64,000 nt of DNA from Bacteriovoracales bacterium (GTDB lineage Bacteria; Bdellovibrionota; Bacteriovoracia; Bacteriovoracales; Bacteriovoracaceae). Below are positions 41,210-50,204 of this stretch, piece by piece; positions within the stretch are counted from its first letter, which is position 1; each line of letters opens with the position of its first letter. Position numbers and translations under genes: made by a program. Under the pieces are notes generated by a model, which was not told the origin of the DNA, did not search any database, and worked only from the letters and a program-made list of their open reading frames with translations. The stretch is taken from positions 1-64,000 of the forward strand of contig JASBRV010000011.1 in the NCBI GenBank assembly GCA_030149295.1, read 5' to 3'.

Positions 41210-41915
41210 GAATCTTTATCACTTCTTCTTGACCCTCCCTCTTAGCATAATCCAAGGCCGACATTCCCTCTTTATCTCGTATTGAGGGGTCGGCCTTGTG
41301 CTTTAAGAGAAGCTCCACAAGATCGCCCTGCCCTTCAAAACTTGCTTCCATTAAAAGAGTATACCCGGCCTTATTAAAAGTAATATTAGCGTCTGCCCCA
41401 GCTTCAAGTAGCTTTGACACTAATGAAAGTTCAGAAGAGTTTACCGCATAAACCAAGGGAGACTCGCCTCTCTTATTTTGTTCATTGCCATTGAAGCCCT
41501 TTGAAAGCAGATAATCAACACACTCCTCACAAGAGCCCATAATCGCCCAATGAAGAAGCCCACTGCCATCCCTATCCTTTGTCCCTAAAAGAGAAGGATC
41601 TTTTTCTAAGGCGCTTTTAAAGCCGTTAAAATCACCGTTATAAAGTGACATCATAACTGGACTGACTCCATGCTCACTTTTGGCTTGATTAAGACTTTCT
41701 GGAGAGAGGTTATTTTCTGTTTCTGTCCCTTCCTGAGGCAGCTCATCGGGACGGAAGTTCTTACTCTTTTCATTTATTTGAGAAGTGTCTGAAGTGCTCT
41801 GAGAATTATTATGTTGCGGAGGTTTTTTTTCTGAGGGAGAAGGCCCACCTCCAATGAGGAAGTAGGCCACTATTATACTAAGAGGAATTAAAACGAAGAG
41901 TAACTTTTTATCCAT
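41175..41915 (-). CDS. Membrane-anchored ankyrin-repeat protein
   Basis: 246 residues: a single N-terminal transmembrane helix (about 5-23), a Ser/Asn/Gln-rich flexible linker (25-80), then four to five ankyrin repeats (about 85-240), for example DRDGSGLLHWAIMGSCEECV and KRGESPLVYAVNSSELSLV. The repeats probably face the periplasm and bind a protein partner. The gene starts 5 bases after the dacB stop, so the two form an operon and the partner may be DacB or the nearby L,D-transpeptidase. The last 35 bases overlap the opposite-strand transpeptidase gene. Confidence 0.85.
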   Translation of the reverse strand: MDKKLLFVLIPLSIIVAYFLIGGGPSPSEKKPPQHNNSQSTSDTSQINEKSKNFRPDELPQEGTETENNLSPESLNQAKSEHGVSPVMMSLYNGDFNGFKSALEKDPSLLGTKDRDGSGLLHWAIMGSCEECVDYLLSKGFNGNEQNKRGESPLVYAVNSSELSLVSKLLEAGADANITFNKAGYTLLMEASFEGQGDLVELLLKHKADPSIRDKEGMSALDYAKREGQEEVIKILSAPKNGRGDL

Positions 41916-41920
41916 ACCCC

Positions 41921-43195
41921 CTATTCTAACGCTTTAAGCGTCTCAGAGGCAGGAAAAAAGAACTCTTTCTTGTAATTAAATTTAGCACCACCCGTTGTGC
42001 TCCAAAGATGCTCAACGGTCTTATTTTGGACAACCTTTGCATTTCCCTTCCAGCCAGTAAGCTGATGGAAGACCCCAAAAGGAATGCGGCCAGCATCTGA
42101 ATTGATCAATCCAGCAAGAGCACTCGTATGGTAAAGTGTTCCCGTTTTAGCAACCATGGTATTGGCCATACGACTAGAAGTAAGACGCTTTTTAAACGTT
42201 CCCCCATCACTACCTGGCACCGCCACGACTTCTTGAATTGTCGTAGTGCCCCCATCAAGAATTCGATCTAAGCGAGAGATAAGAGTTGTCACCGTACGGC
42301 ATGTCGACTTATTGTCCACACGGCTTCCCTTGCGAGTCGTATTGAGACCAGAGCCCGTGTACATTTTCATCGTCGTCACTTCACCGCTCTCTTCCTCACT
42401 CTTCACTTTTTCAAGATAGGCATCAAAGGCTTTCTCTCCTCCGAGCTTATCAAAAACCTGATCAGCGATATAGTTGTTACTCATGATATTCATAAACTTA
42501 AGATACTTCGAAATAGGTGGTGACAGGTGTTGATAGCCTTCTGCTTGAGGAAAGGGCATGTCATTGCGGTGATAGACCTTTCCTACTTTAAGAGTGAGAT
42601 CACTCCACTTATCTGGAATATTGAGTTCTTCTTTTAAAGAAGAAGGCAGTGACTTCACGTAACTTTGATAAGCTGGCTTTAGCTTATTCCAAGTTGGAGT
42701 ATTCCAAAAATCTTTTAAATTCGCCGCCGTTCGTGCAGGGCTCACTGTCAGCAGATTACCTAGATAGTCTTCTGCTTTAGTATAAACGCGAGTGTTGTCA
42801 TCAAAAGAAATCTCTTCTAATTCCGTCACACCAATCTCATTGAGTTGGGCCAGGAGAAAGAAGAGTTTTCTCTTTGAATAAACGGGATCAAGACTTCCTT
42901 CAATATGAAGTTTCTTACCAGAGAGATAGAATTTCGTCTCATACTGATAATCAGCTCCTAGTTCTTCAATCGCCCACAATGAAGTGATTACTTTTGAAAC
43001 ACTTGCTATGGTGACAAGCTTATCTTCGTTCTCTCCATAGAGACGACCGTTTTCGCGATAGCAGAATGAGTTCTTACTATTGGTAGTATTAAAATCTCTA
43101 TTGAGTTCTCGCCACTTTTCTTCAGGTGATTTTCCAAAAGCTTGGTGGGCGAGCCCAAGAGAGAGAATTAGGGCAGCGACTTTTGTCTTCGTCAT
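41921..43195 (-). CDS. dacB: D-alanyl-D-alanine carboxypeptidase/endopeptidase, PBP4 (S13) family
   Basis: 424 residues with a signal peptide ending near FGKS. The penicillin-binding motifs are present: SxxK as Ser-65-Val-Ser-Lys-68 (in IASVSKVITSL), SxN as SNN in MSNNYIADQVF, and KTG in VAKTGTLYHTS. The region between SxxK and SxN is shorter than in E. coli PBP4 (477 aa), so the inserted domains are reduced. It hydrolyses D-Ala-D-Ala or cross-links in periplasmic peptidoglycan. GAGGAG precedes the ATG. It is divergent from a lytic transglycosylase-like gene and co-transcribed with the ankyrin protein. Confidence 0.88.
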   Translation of the reverse strand: MTKTKVAALILSLGLAHQAFGKSPEEKWRELNRDFNTTNSKNSFCYRENGRLYGENEDKLVTIASVSKVITSLWAIEELGADYQYETKFYLSGKKLHIEGSLDPVYSKRKLFFLLAQLNEIGVTELEEISFDDNTRVYTKAEDYLGNLLTVSPARTAANLKDFWNTPTWNKLKPAYQSYVKSLPSSLKEELNIPDKWSDLTLKVGKVYHRNDMPFPQAEGYQHLSPPISKYLKFMNIMSNNYIADQVFDKLGGEKAFDAYLEKVKSEEESGEVTTMKMYTGSGLNTTRKGSRVDNKSTCRTVTTLISRLDRILDGGTTTIQEVVAVPGSDGGTFKKRLTSSRMANTMVAKTGTLYHTSALAGLINSDAGRIPFGVFHQLTGWKGNAKVVQNKTVEHLWSTTGGAKFNYKKEFFFPASETLKALE

Positions 43196-43385
43196 AACTT
43201 CTCCTCAATTTAGGTTTGGGTGCTCGGGGCTTATATCACGCAGAGTATTTTTTAAAAGAAGAAGACGCACTGCATGACTTTTTTACACATCGCGTTGTTT
43301 TGTTTTTTTTTAAGTGATACTTCTCGCCACACAAAAAGTGAATCCCAAATCGAATACTCAGGAAAACCCAAATGAGGAGAATAGC

Positions 43386-44372
43386 ATGAAACTACCTAAG
43401 TATCTAAAAACACTAGCCCTTTCTTCAGCCCTAATCGCTCCCCTGAGCGCTCAGGCCGACATGTATGAGGTTCTTAACAACGTTATGGCCACTATTAACC
43501 CCAACGCCGGCATCGTTGGTCCTGTTTATCGTCACAAGACGAAAGTTCAGGACAAATATGGTGACGAACTGGCAAAGATCCTTATCAAAGAAGCCCACAA
43601 CAAAGCGAAGCGCTACTTAGCTGAAGGCAATACACAGGCCTATTATGCTTTTATGGGTCTCGCCTTCACGGTTCCTAATCAAGAAGGACTCATGGTTCAC
43701 TTTCGTGAAGTTCCTGCTGATAAAGACTACTGTAATGATGCTCGTACTCAGGGTAAGAAGATCAAGTCTTCAAAAGCAAAGAAGCAATTTCAAAGCACCC
43801 TTAATAATAGAGGTCTTCTAAGAGATAGAAGCAAAGGCTTTCTTGTTCCTTGTAACAAAATCTCTGGTGTCAGCACCTACAAGCAACTTATCGTTGGTGG
43901 TAGTGACGGCTCGGACGTTGGAATCATGCAACTTAGTGCTCTTTGGCACTATGAAGAATACCTAAAAGAAGTCAAATACGCTTCCGTTCAAAGTACGGTA
44001 AGGTATGGCCTTAATTACCTTGAGCGCCAATTTCGCTCGGCCTTTAGAAACCATAAGTCTCTTGGCTGTTTTAAGAACCAGCGCGGTGGAATTGATTATC
44101 AGAAACTCATTCGTGGCTCTTGGTCCGCCTACAACGGAGGACCTTCACAGAAGTGTCGCTTCGCTGATAGCAATAGTGACTTTGCTGGGCATGATCGTGG
44201 CTTTAAGAAGAACCTCCAAAAGACTCTTGATCTCAATAATGGTGGAGTCTTTGGCTTTGATGAAAGTCTCGAAATTAAATTAACACCAAAAATGAGAGCA
44301 GTAGTTGAAGAAATCGTCTCAAACCTAGAGAATGGTACTAACGTTAGAAACCAAATCGAGACGATACTTTAA
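43386..44372 (+). CDS. Exported lytic transglycosylase-like protein
   Basis: 328 residues from the ATG at 43386 (GAGGAGA upstream; 24 earlier codons would hide the signal peptide MKLPKYLKTLALSSALIAPL). The core shows a lysozyme/SLT-like order: SDVGIMQLSALWHYEEYL (the GxMQL box), VQSTVRYGLNYLERQF and GSWSAYNGGPSQKCRF (the AYNxG box). A catalytic Glu is not certain; QEGLMVHFRE upstream holds candidates. It may cleave glycan strands of the cell's own or prey murein. The stop overlaps the next ATG by one base. Confidence 0.7.
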   Translation: MKLPKYLKTLALSSALIAPLSAQADMYEVLNNVMATINPNAGIVGPVYRHKTKVQDKYGDELAKILIKEAHNKAKRYLAEGNTQAYYAFMGLAFTVPNQEGLMVHFREVPADKDYCNDARTQGKKIKSSKAKKQFQSTLNNRGLLRDRSKGFLVPCNKISGVSTYKQLIVGGSDGSDVGIMQLSALWHYEEYLKEVKYASVQSTVRYGLNYLERQFRSAFRNHKSLGCFKNQRGGIDYQKLIRGSWSAYNGGPSQKCRFADSNSDFAGHDRGFKKNLQKTLDLNNGGVFGFDESLEIKLTPKMRAVVEEIVSNLENGTNVRNQIETIL

Positions 44373-45268
44373 TGAAAAAAAGCTTAATACCAATTTCCCT
44401 TTTAGCAGTAGGCCTTGTGGCCTACTACTTCTGGGGGATGAAAACACCACAGAACACACCAGAAAATACACCGGAAAAAATGATTCCTAAAAGTGCCTAT
44501 TCTGAATTGAATGACACGCAAACAAAGGTCTTCTCCACTGTCTTTGACAAGGAGACCATGAAGTCTCAGGCCTTTAAAGTTTTTAGTGATCCCGCAACTT
44601 CGGCCGATTTCTATCTTGAAGGAGCTAATCTTAGTGCAGAAGCTGGAAAAGAATTTCTAAAAAAAGCCTTTAAGAACTTAAAGGATTGCGCCAAAGAAGG
44701 CTGTGGTCAGGGACCAGATGATGACGGTTTCTATGATCCGGCCAATACTGTTGCCATGATTAGTATGAAGCGAATTTTGGAAGCGGCCCTCATTGACCCA
44801 GAAGGACTTGAAGCAAAGGAGTGGCTGCAAAAGGAAGATCTACTCGACTACTTAGAGACACCTAATCAAAAAGTTCGCCAATTGGCCCTTAAGAATCTTC
44901 TCACACTTCACCAAGGTGAGGAAATTGTCTCCGATATCATGAATAAGGGAAAAGAGCTCAAAGGCTATCAAGCTGCAGATATTGTCGAAGCCCTTCTGCC
45001 TTACGCCAATGCCGGAGATACAGAAGGGTTTGTAGCGGGAGTGATTGACATCATGAGTGGAAAAGATGCTCTTACAATTACAGAAGTTCTTGAAAAATCA
45101 GAAGGACTTAAGGCCAATATAGATCAGATTGAAAAAATTGGTAGTGAATTATGCCCTTATAAGAGAGAGTCTGGGCAGGAAGCAAACTTTAAGGCCATGA
45201 ACTATTCCATGAAAGTCATGGCCCAGAATAATCAGCTTAGCTTTAGTCTCGATTCTTACTGTCGATAA
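44372..45268 (+). CDS. Membrane-anchored periplasmic protein, unknown family
   Basis: 298 residues. The ATG shares one base with the stop of the transglycosylase-like gene (TAATG), so translation is coupled. One N-terminal helix (about 5-21) anchors it; then a Thr/Pro/Asn-rich linker and an all-helical domain with a HEAT-like stretch (YLETPNQKVRQLALKNLLTL, about 168-187). Cys pairs occur in DCAKEGCGQG and near the C-terminus (LCPYK, YCR). It probably assists or regulates the upstream enzyme. The 3' end overlaps the convergent gene by 13 bases. Confidence 0.65.
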   Translation: MKKSLIPISLLAVGLVAYYFWGMKTPQNTPENTPEKMIPKSAYSELNDTQTKVFSTVFDKETMKSQAFKVFSDPATSADFYLEGANLSAEAGKEFLKKAFKNLKDCAKEGCGQGPDDDGFYDPANTVAMISMKRILEAALIDPEGLEAKEWLQKEDLLDYLETPNQKVRQLALKNLLTLHQGEEIVSDIMNKGKELKGYQAADIVEALLPYANAGDTEGFVAGVIDIMSGKDALTITEVLEKSEGLKANIDQIEKIGSELCPYKRESGQEANFKAMNYSMKVMAQNNQLSFSLDSYCR

Positions 45269-45801
45269 AGAAAGGCATCAAAGTAAACTTCAACAACTTT
45301 ACTCTTGGTGCCTAATCCTACTTTACAAAGATCACCACCATCCCTTTTTAATTCTTCTCTTAAGAATGAGATGAACTTATCTGAAGTTTCTTCCCTTTGC
45401 AGGGCTTCACAGCTTAGGTCTTGATAATGAGAGAGCCTCTTACTTAAAATGTATTCATCAAAATGGCCTTCAACAAGACGAGAAAAAGTTCCAAGACCAA
45501 TACTCTCCCTTTCACTTTGGCTGATATCAGAATCCATATCCTGATCTTCTTTTACAAGAGAACAAAGATCACTATATTCAGACTTTGCCACTCTTGAAAA
45601 ATAGCGCACAAATTCATCAGTACTCAATTCATTCGTTAGTTCAAAACAAGACATATCAAGATAACGATCAATTGAAGGCAATTTTAAATCGCTTTGAGCT
45701 GGCCTTCTCTTTTGCTCCTTACCTGAGTCTTCCCAGATCGGAGCTTTAGCTCCTAGTGACAACATTGAAAAAAACGCAAGTGCATACAATACTGGTCTCA
45801 T
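45256..45801 (-). CDS. Exported protein with duplicated DLC/SCE segments
   Basis: 181 residues from the ATG at 45801 (GAGGAG upstream), giving a signal peptide (MRPVLYALAFFSMLSLGAKA). The mature protein seems to be an internal duplication: DMSCFELTNELSTDEFVRYF matched by DLSCEALQREETSDKFISFL, and SDLCSLV matched by GDLCKVG. Each unit has two Cys, probably a disulfide. No family recognised. Periplasmic. Confidence 0.65.
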   Translation of the reverse strand: MRPVLYALAFFSMLSLGAKAPIWEDSGKEQKRRPAQSDLKLPSIDRYLDMSCFELTNELSTDEFVRYFSRVAKSEYSDLCSLVKEDQDMDSDISQSERESIGLGTFSRLVEGHFDEYILSKRLSHYQDLSCEALQREETSDKFISFLREELKRDGGDLCKVGLGTKSKVVEVYFDAFLYRQ

Positions 45802-46020
45802 GCCAGGCTCCTCTAAAAAGTTAGGTTTGCCCCTATACATCCAAAATCAATGCCATTCTTTCTTATTCAGTTTCAGGTACTTAGACTTTCCTCCCCCTTC
45901 CAGCTTTCTGGCGGCCGTCCAAACTTTAGTCACCCCTTATAAATTTTTCTAAGCTTTCCCCTAAAAATTTTAAATCCTGCATAATGGCTTCACAACCCAA
46001 ACAAAGCAGTGAGGAATTTT

Positions 46021-46407
46021 ATGAAATACGCCCTTTTAATTACCCTATCTCTAATGGTCTCAATCCAGGCACGTCCACCTCATGTAGATGAGAGAACTGT
46101 AGCCGAAGAGATTTATGACATGAATCAAATTGGAAAGATCAACGCTACAATGATCAACCAAGTAACAATGAAAGTTATAGAAGCTGAGAGAAATGCTGAG
46201 GCCGCTATCAATAACCTTGGTGAACCTTATACTTACATGGAAGGGAAAATTCAGGCAGCGATTATTGATATCATTTACACTTCCCTAAAAGAGGCTAAAG
46301 CAAAGGCTGATCTTCTTCTCGATAAACCAGAGGTCCTCGATTCAGATATCGAAGCAATTGAGATTCTTCTTGAAGATGTCAGCACTAATATAGATCAATT
46401 AAACTAA
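46021..46407 (+). CDS. Small exported helical protein
   Basis: 128 residues from the ATG at 46021, with GAGG 7 bases upstream; this gives a signal peptide (MKYALLITLSLMVSIQA). The mature part is acidic and helical (about 95% predicted helix by composition), no Cys, no recognised domain. It is a stand-alone gene followed by a strong terminator. Confidence 0.6.
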   Translation: MKYALLITLSLMVSIQARPPHVDERTVAEEIYDMNQIGKINATMINQVTMKVIEAERNAEAAINNLGEPYTYMEGKIQAAIIDIIYTSLKEAKAKADLLLDKPEVLDSDIEAIEILLEDVSTNIDQLN

Positions 46408-46462
46408 GAACTCCTAGACAGAGTATTTTCTTAGCTCTCCCTTGCCTAACTTTGAGTTAAGA

Positions 46463-46502
46463 AAAAAAGGGGCCACTCCAAACCAGAGTGGCCTTTTTTT
46501 TT
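46463..46502. terminator. Bidirectional terminator between convergent genes
   Basis: Perfect 8-bp stem GGCCACTC (46471-46478) and GAGTGGCC (46486-46493), with nine T on the plus side and an A-run on the left that gives T on the minus strand. It serves the genes ending at 46407 and 46507. Confidence 0.9.
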
Positions 46503-46506
46503 ATGA

Positions 46507-46998
46507 TTAAAGATAATCAAAGAGGATGTAAGTCTTCCAGCTCTTATAATCTACAACCTTAACAATCCCATTATAAGGACCTGGTCCGATCCATACGATA
46601 GAGTTTTGAAGATCAAAGCTCTCATCTAAAATAAGCTCACCGCTTAAGAAATGATTATTGCCTTTAGGAAGGCGACACGTAGGGATCGCTTTTCCATTGG
46701 CCGAAACAATTTCAAGCTTCCCATTAAAGTTTTCACCCGTGCAGTTGCGATAAATGAAATCAGCGCTATAGCCGCCAAGATAAGAGACCTCATCTTCACG
46801 CCACTGAGAAAAGGAAGCATGGGGTTTATTAACAACCGCTAGGTGAGAGAGAAAATCATCATCTCTATCCACTATCCTTTCGATGACATTTGTCACCTCA
46901 CTTTGACCAATTTCCCTCGTTTGATAATTGAGGTATTGACCCACTTCGGCTGAAAAAGAAGAGCATGAAAAAAGGGCTAAAAAAATGAGAGACTTCAT
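46507..46998 (-). CDS. Exported protein, unknown family
   Basis: 163 residues with a signal peptide (MKSLIFLALFSCSSFSA). GGAG precedes the ATG at 7 nt. The mature part is beta-rich with two Cys (RNCTGEN and PTCRLP) and aromatic residues near the C-terminus (YKSWKTYILFDYL). No domain recognised. Monocistronic, ending at the shared terminator. Confidence 0.6.
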   Translation of the reverse strand: MKSLIFLALFSCSSFSAEVGQYLNYQTREIGQSEVTNVIERIVDRDDDFLSHLAVVNKPHASFSQWREDEVSYLGGYSADFIYRNCTGENFNGKLEIVSANGKAIPTCRLPKGNNHFLSGELILDESFDLQNSIVWIGPGPYNGIVKVVDYKSWKTYILFDYL

Positions 46999-47090
46999 CG
47001 TAACTCCAGTTGCTATAGGGGGAATTACTTTATGGTAGTAGGTTTCTTTTCTAAGTTAATGGCGCGGCACTATTTGCCTAAAAAAAAAAA

Positions 47091-47112
47091 GGGGCCCCCA
47101 ATTGGGAGCCCC
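47091..47112 (-). terminator. Strong terminator after fusA
   Basis: GGGGCTCCC and GGGGGCCCC pair over 9 bp with one G-U, loop AATT, followed on the minus strand by ten T. It lies 26 bases past the fusA stop and shows that fusA is transcribed on its own. Confidence 0.88.
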
Positions 47113-47137
47113 TTTCATTAAGAATTGTAATAAACGA

Positions 47138-49303
47138 TTAATCGTCGTTAGCAAGCTTCTCAGCACGCTTCTTCATAACATCATCAGCGATATTTGAAGG
47201 AGCTTCAGCGTAACGAGCAAATTCCATCGTGTAAGACGCTTTACCAGCAGTTGCTGAACGAAGGTCATTTGAGTAACCAAACATTTCAGAAAGTGGAACT
47301 TCAGCGTTTACGATTACCTCACCATTGGGATCAGTCTCTGTACCTTGGATAAGACCACGTCTTGAAGAAAGGTCACCAATAACTGTCCCTTGGTACTCAT
47401 CAGGAGTTGTCACTTCAACTTTCATGAGTGGCTCAAGAAGAGCTGGGTTTGCGTTCTTAATTGCTTTTCTCATCGCCTGACGAGCAGCAATACGGAAGGC
47501 CATATCTGAAGAGTCAACATCGTGGTACTTACCGTCCTGAAGGAAGACTTCACAGTCAATAACAGGGAAGGCCGCAAGTGGACCATTGTCCATAACGTCT
47601 TCAAAACCTTTCTCACAGGCACCAATGAATTCACCAGGAATCGATCCCCCTTTAATTTCATTGTGGAATTTGAAAACCTGATCTTCTGCATCTTTGTTGT
47701 CAGCTGTAAGAGGACGAAGAGTTCCCACAACCTGACCAAATTGACCAGAACCACCAGTTTGCTTCTTGTGAGTGTATTCAAATGGAGTTTCCGTTGTAAT
47801 GGTCTCACGGTAGTTAACCTGTGGAGCACCAACTTCTGGATTACATCCGTATTCACGCTTAAGACGCTCAACATAGATTTCAAGGTGAAGCTCACCCATA
47901 CCAGCAATACGTGTTTCTCCTGATTCTTCATCAGTGAAAACGTGGAAAGTTGGATCTTCTTTCATGAAACGCTGAAGACCTTTAGAAAGCTTCGCTTGTT
48001 CTGCTTTGTCTTTTACGTTGATAGAAAGCTCGATCACTGGAATTGGTACGTGAATACCTTCACAAGAGATATCAAGATCATCATCATTTCCTACGAAAGT
48101 ATCACCTGAAGCACAGTCAATACCTACGAGAGCGACGATGTCACCAGCGTGAGCTTCGTCGATATTCGCACGGTCATTTGACATCATTCTCACGATACGA
48201 CCGATACGAGTCTTCTTCTTCGTACGTGTATTGTAAACAGTATCACCCTTATTAAGAGTTCCTGAGTAAATACGAGTATAAGTTAGCTGACCAAATTGCT
48301 CATCAGTAATTTTAAAGGCCATCATAACAAGGTTCTTAGTTGGATCTGGTTCAAGGTGAATATTCTCTTCAGTTCCATCTTTCATTTCTCTCTTCGCACT
48401 TGGCTTTTCACACTCAAGTGGTGAAGGAAGGTATCTGGCAACAGCTTCGAGAAGTGCTTGAACACCTTTGTTTTTGAAAGCAGAACCCATGAAAACAGGA
48501 GTTAGCTCAAGAGAGTTAACACCGGCCTTAACACACTTGTGAAGATCGTCTTCACTTGGCTCGTTTCCTTCAAGGTATGCTTCCATAACTTCATCATCAA
48601 ATTCAGCAACAGCATCGATCATCTCTGCTCTTACTTCTTCCATTTGATCAACGAGATCAGCTGGACATTCTTCAATGCGAACTTTCTCACCGTTGTCTCC
48701 ATCAAAGTAGTAGGCTTTCTTAGTAATCAGATCAACAACACCTTCAAAGGCATCTTCAGCACCGATTGGGATTTGCATAAGAACAGCATTGTGACCAAGC
48801 TTCTCTCTAAGAGCATCACGACCCTTAAATGGGTTCGCACCCATACGGTCCATTTTGTTCATGAAAGAAAGACGAGGAACACGGTAACGCTTCATCTGAC
48901 GGTCAACAGTAATTGACTGCGATTGAACACCAGAAACAGAACAAAGAACGAGAATCGCACCATCGAGAACACGAAGTGAACGCTCAACTTCTACAGTGAA
49001 GTCAACGTGTCCGGGAGTATCAATGATATTAACACGTGTATCTTTGTCTACACCTGCTGCGTGAGTTGTTCCTTTACCTTCAAAGCCGCGCCACCATACA
49101 GTCGTTGCAGCAGAAGTAATAGTAATACCCTTCTCTTTTTCAAGTTCCATGTGGTCCATAGTCGCGCCATCGCCGCCACCACGAACGTCTTCAATTTTGT
49201 GGATTTCACCACAGTAGAAAAGGATCCTTTCCGTCAGGGTTGTCTTCCCTGAGTCAATGTGGGCAGAGATCCCAATGTTTCTGGTTTTCGCCATTAATTT
49301 CAT
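47138..49303 (-). CDS. fusA: Translation elongation factor G
   Basis: 721 residues from the ATG at 49303, 6 nt after GGAG. GTPase motifs: AHIDSGKTT (G1), DTPGHVDF (G3), NKMD (G4), with domains II-V following in normal order and length. It drives ribosomal translocation. The switch I region GEIHKIEDVRGGGDGATMDH with ELEKEKGITITSAATT resembles mitochondrial EF-G1 and the spirochaete/delta (spdEFG) forms more than the standard bacterial fusA. It is alone: rpsL, rpsG and tuf are not beside it. A consensus promoter (49342-49370) precedes it and a strong terminator follows. Whether another fusA exists outside the window cannot be told. Confidence 0.95.
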   Translation of the reverse strand: MKLMAKTRNIGISAHIDSGKTTLTERILFYCGEIHKIEDVRGGGDGATMDHMELEKEKGITITSAATTVWWRGFEGKGTTHAAGVDKDTRVNIIDTPGHVDFTVEVERSLRVLDGAILVLCSVSGVQSQSITVDRQMKRYRVPRLSFMNKMDRMGANPFKGRDALREKLGHNAVLMQIPIGAEDAFEGVVDLITKKAYYFDGDNGEKVRIEECPADLVDQMEEVRAEMIDAVAEFDDEVMEAYLEGNEPSEDDLHKCVKAGVNSLELTPVFMGSAFKNKGVQALLEAVARYLPSPLECEKPSAKREMKDGTEENIHLEPDPTKNLVMMAFKITDEQFGQLTYTRIYSGTLNKGDTVYNTRTKKKTRIGRIVRMMSNDRANIDEAHAGDIVALVGIDCASGDTFVGNDDDLDISCEGIHVPIPVIELSINVKDKAEQAKLSKGLQRFMKEDPTFHVFTDEESGETRIAGMGELHLEIYVERLKREYGCNPEVGAPQVNYRETITTETPFEYTHKKQTGGSGQFGQVVGTLRPLTADNKDAEDQVFKFHNEIKGGSIPGEFIGACEKGFEDVMDNGPLAAFPVIDCEVFLQDGKYHDVDSSDMAFRIAARQAMRKAIKNANPALLEPLMKVEVTTPDEYQGTVIGDLSSRRGLIQGTETDPNGEVIVNAEVPLSEMFGYSNDLRSATAGKASYTMEFARYAEAPSNIADDVMKKRAEKLANDD

Positions 49304-49337
49304 GCGTTTCTCCAATCGTGATTATCAATGTTTTGCG

Positions 49338-50066
49338 ATGAATATTAGTGCGCTAAGCGTTCATCGTCAAAAAAAATATAGACAGAAAACCATCATTACT
49401 TTAACTTTGCGTCACATGAGAGGAAGAGACATTTCAAAAGTTGATTTATACGAATCAGTAAAGGCCCTGGTAGAAACTGACGAGAGCGGTGACAAGCACA
49501 TCCACCTCGCTCAACAAAAGCTTTTTACGCTCTTTAGCATTGCTTTTCAGTACATGCTCTTTAGAAGCACTAAGAACCCTGGCGCCTATATTATTAGAAT
49601 TGAAGATTCTGCCCTAGCTGATAAGCTGGCTAAGAAGTCTAAAGACCCGAGTACGAGGCGCTTTATTCAATCCCTCCTTCTTCCCCGTAAACTTAAGTAT
49701 CAAAAGTCGACCTTCTTCCTTGATTTCTTTCACATTGGTTCCTGGTCTTTAACAAACGATATCCCCAAAGAGAAAATCCAAGGGGCTATTGTCGTTAAGA
49801 ACACCAACAAGCGCCCTATGATGGAGATTCAAGAGGATGAAGAAGGCGAAATGGACCCCATGGCCCAACTTCCTCAAGACTACTTCATCTCAAGTCTTAC
49901 TGAGTTTGTGCCAAAGACCATTACCGTTGCCTACGACTGGCAAAAAGAAGACCACCTCCCCCTTAAACAAGTGAACTTTCCTTTTATTAAGAAAGAGAAA
50001 GAGCACGTGGCAGGCCTTACCCTCTCAAGAGAGCTGGACCTCGATAATATTGACGACAAAGAGTAG
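49338..50066 (+). CDS. Cytoplasmic protein, unknown family
   Basis: 242 residues if the ATG at 49338 is used, or 216 from the ATG at 49416; neither has a ribosome site. The first would read through the fusA promoter, so the shorter form deserves attention. The protein has no signal peptide. It is mixed alpha/beta and basic in the middle (KKSKDPSTRRF, LLLPRKLKYQKS), ending in an acidic tail (LDLDNIDDKE). No family recognised. Gene orientation is away from fusA, and a 138-base gap separates it from the Xre protein. Confidence 0.6.
   Translation: MNISALSVHRQKKYRQKTIITLTLRHMRGRDISKVDLYESVKALVETDESGDKHIHLAQQKLFTLFSIAFQYMLFRSTKNPGAYIIRIEDSALADKLAKKSKDPSTRRFIQSLLLPRKLKYQKSTFFLDFFHIGSWSLTNDIPKEKIQGAIVVKNTNKRPMMEIQEDEEGEMDPMAQLPQDYFISSLTEFVPKTITVAYDWQKEDHLPLKQVNFPFIKKEKEHVAGLTLSRELDLDNIDDKE
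49342..49370 (-). promoter_or_regulatory. Sigma-70-type promoter of fusA (TTGACG-17-TAATAT)
   Basis: On the minus strand TTGACG (complement of 49365-49370) and TAATAT (complement of 49342-49347) are spaced 17 bases. The expected start lies near 49336, giving a leader of about 33 bases with GGAG before the ATG. It lies inside the first codons of the plus-strand gene if that gene begins at 49338. Confidence 0.75.
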
Positions 50067-50131
50067 TATTATCAATTAGTTAGAGGTTTTCGTCTAAGAG
50101 CTAGCCGTCTTCTGTAATTATTTCCCTCACT

Positions 50132-50147
50132 GTTCGATTTTAGTGAA
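50132..50147. promoter_or_regulatory. GTTC-N8-GAAC dyad upstream of the Xre gene
   Basis: Arms at 50132-50135 and 50144-50147, followed 19 bases later by TATGAT (50166-50171), a possible -10. Short dyads just ahead of Xre genes are often autoregulatory sites. The arms are only 4 bases, so chance is possible. Confidence 0.25.
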
Positions 50148-50204
50148 CGCCGCGTTATTTTTGGTTATGATAGCCCCAATAAATAATAAGGATAGAAATA
50201 GCAG

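Noticed and set aside
47470-47931. Second frame of 153 codons on the minus strand within fusA
   Set aside because: It overlaps the conserved EF-G reading frame, and its residue composition is what one expects of a shifted frame.
48539-48916. Open frame of 125 codons on the plus strand inside fusA
   Set aside because: It is antisense to a strongly conserved gene, and no ribosome site or known motif supports it.
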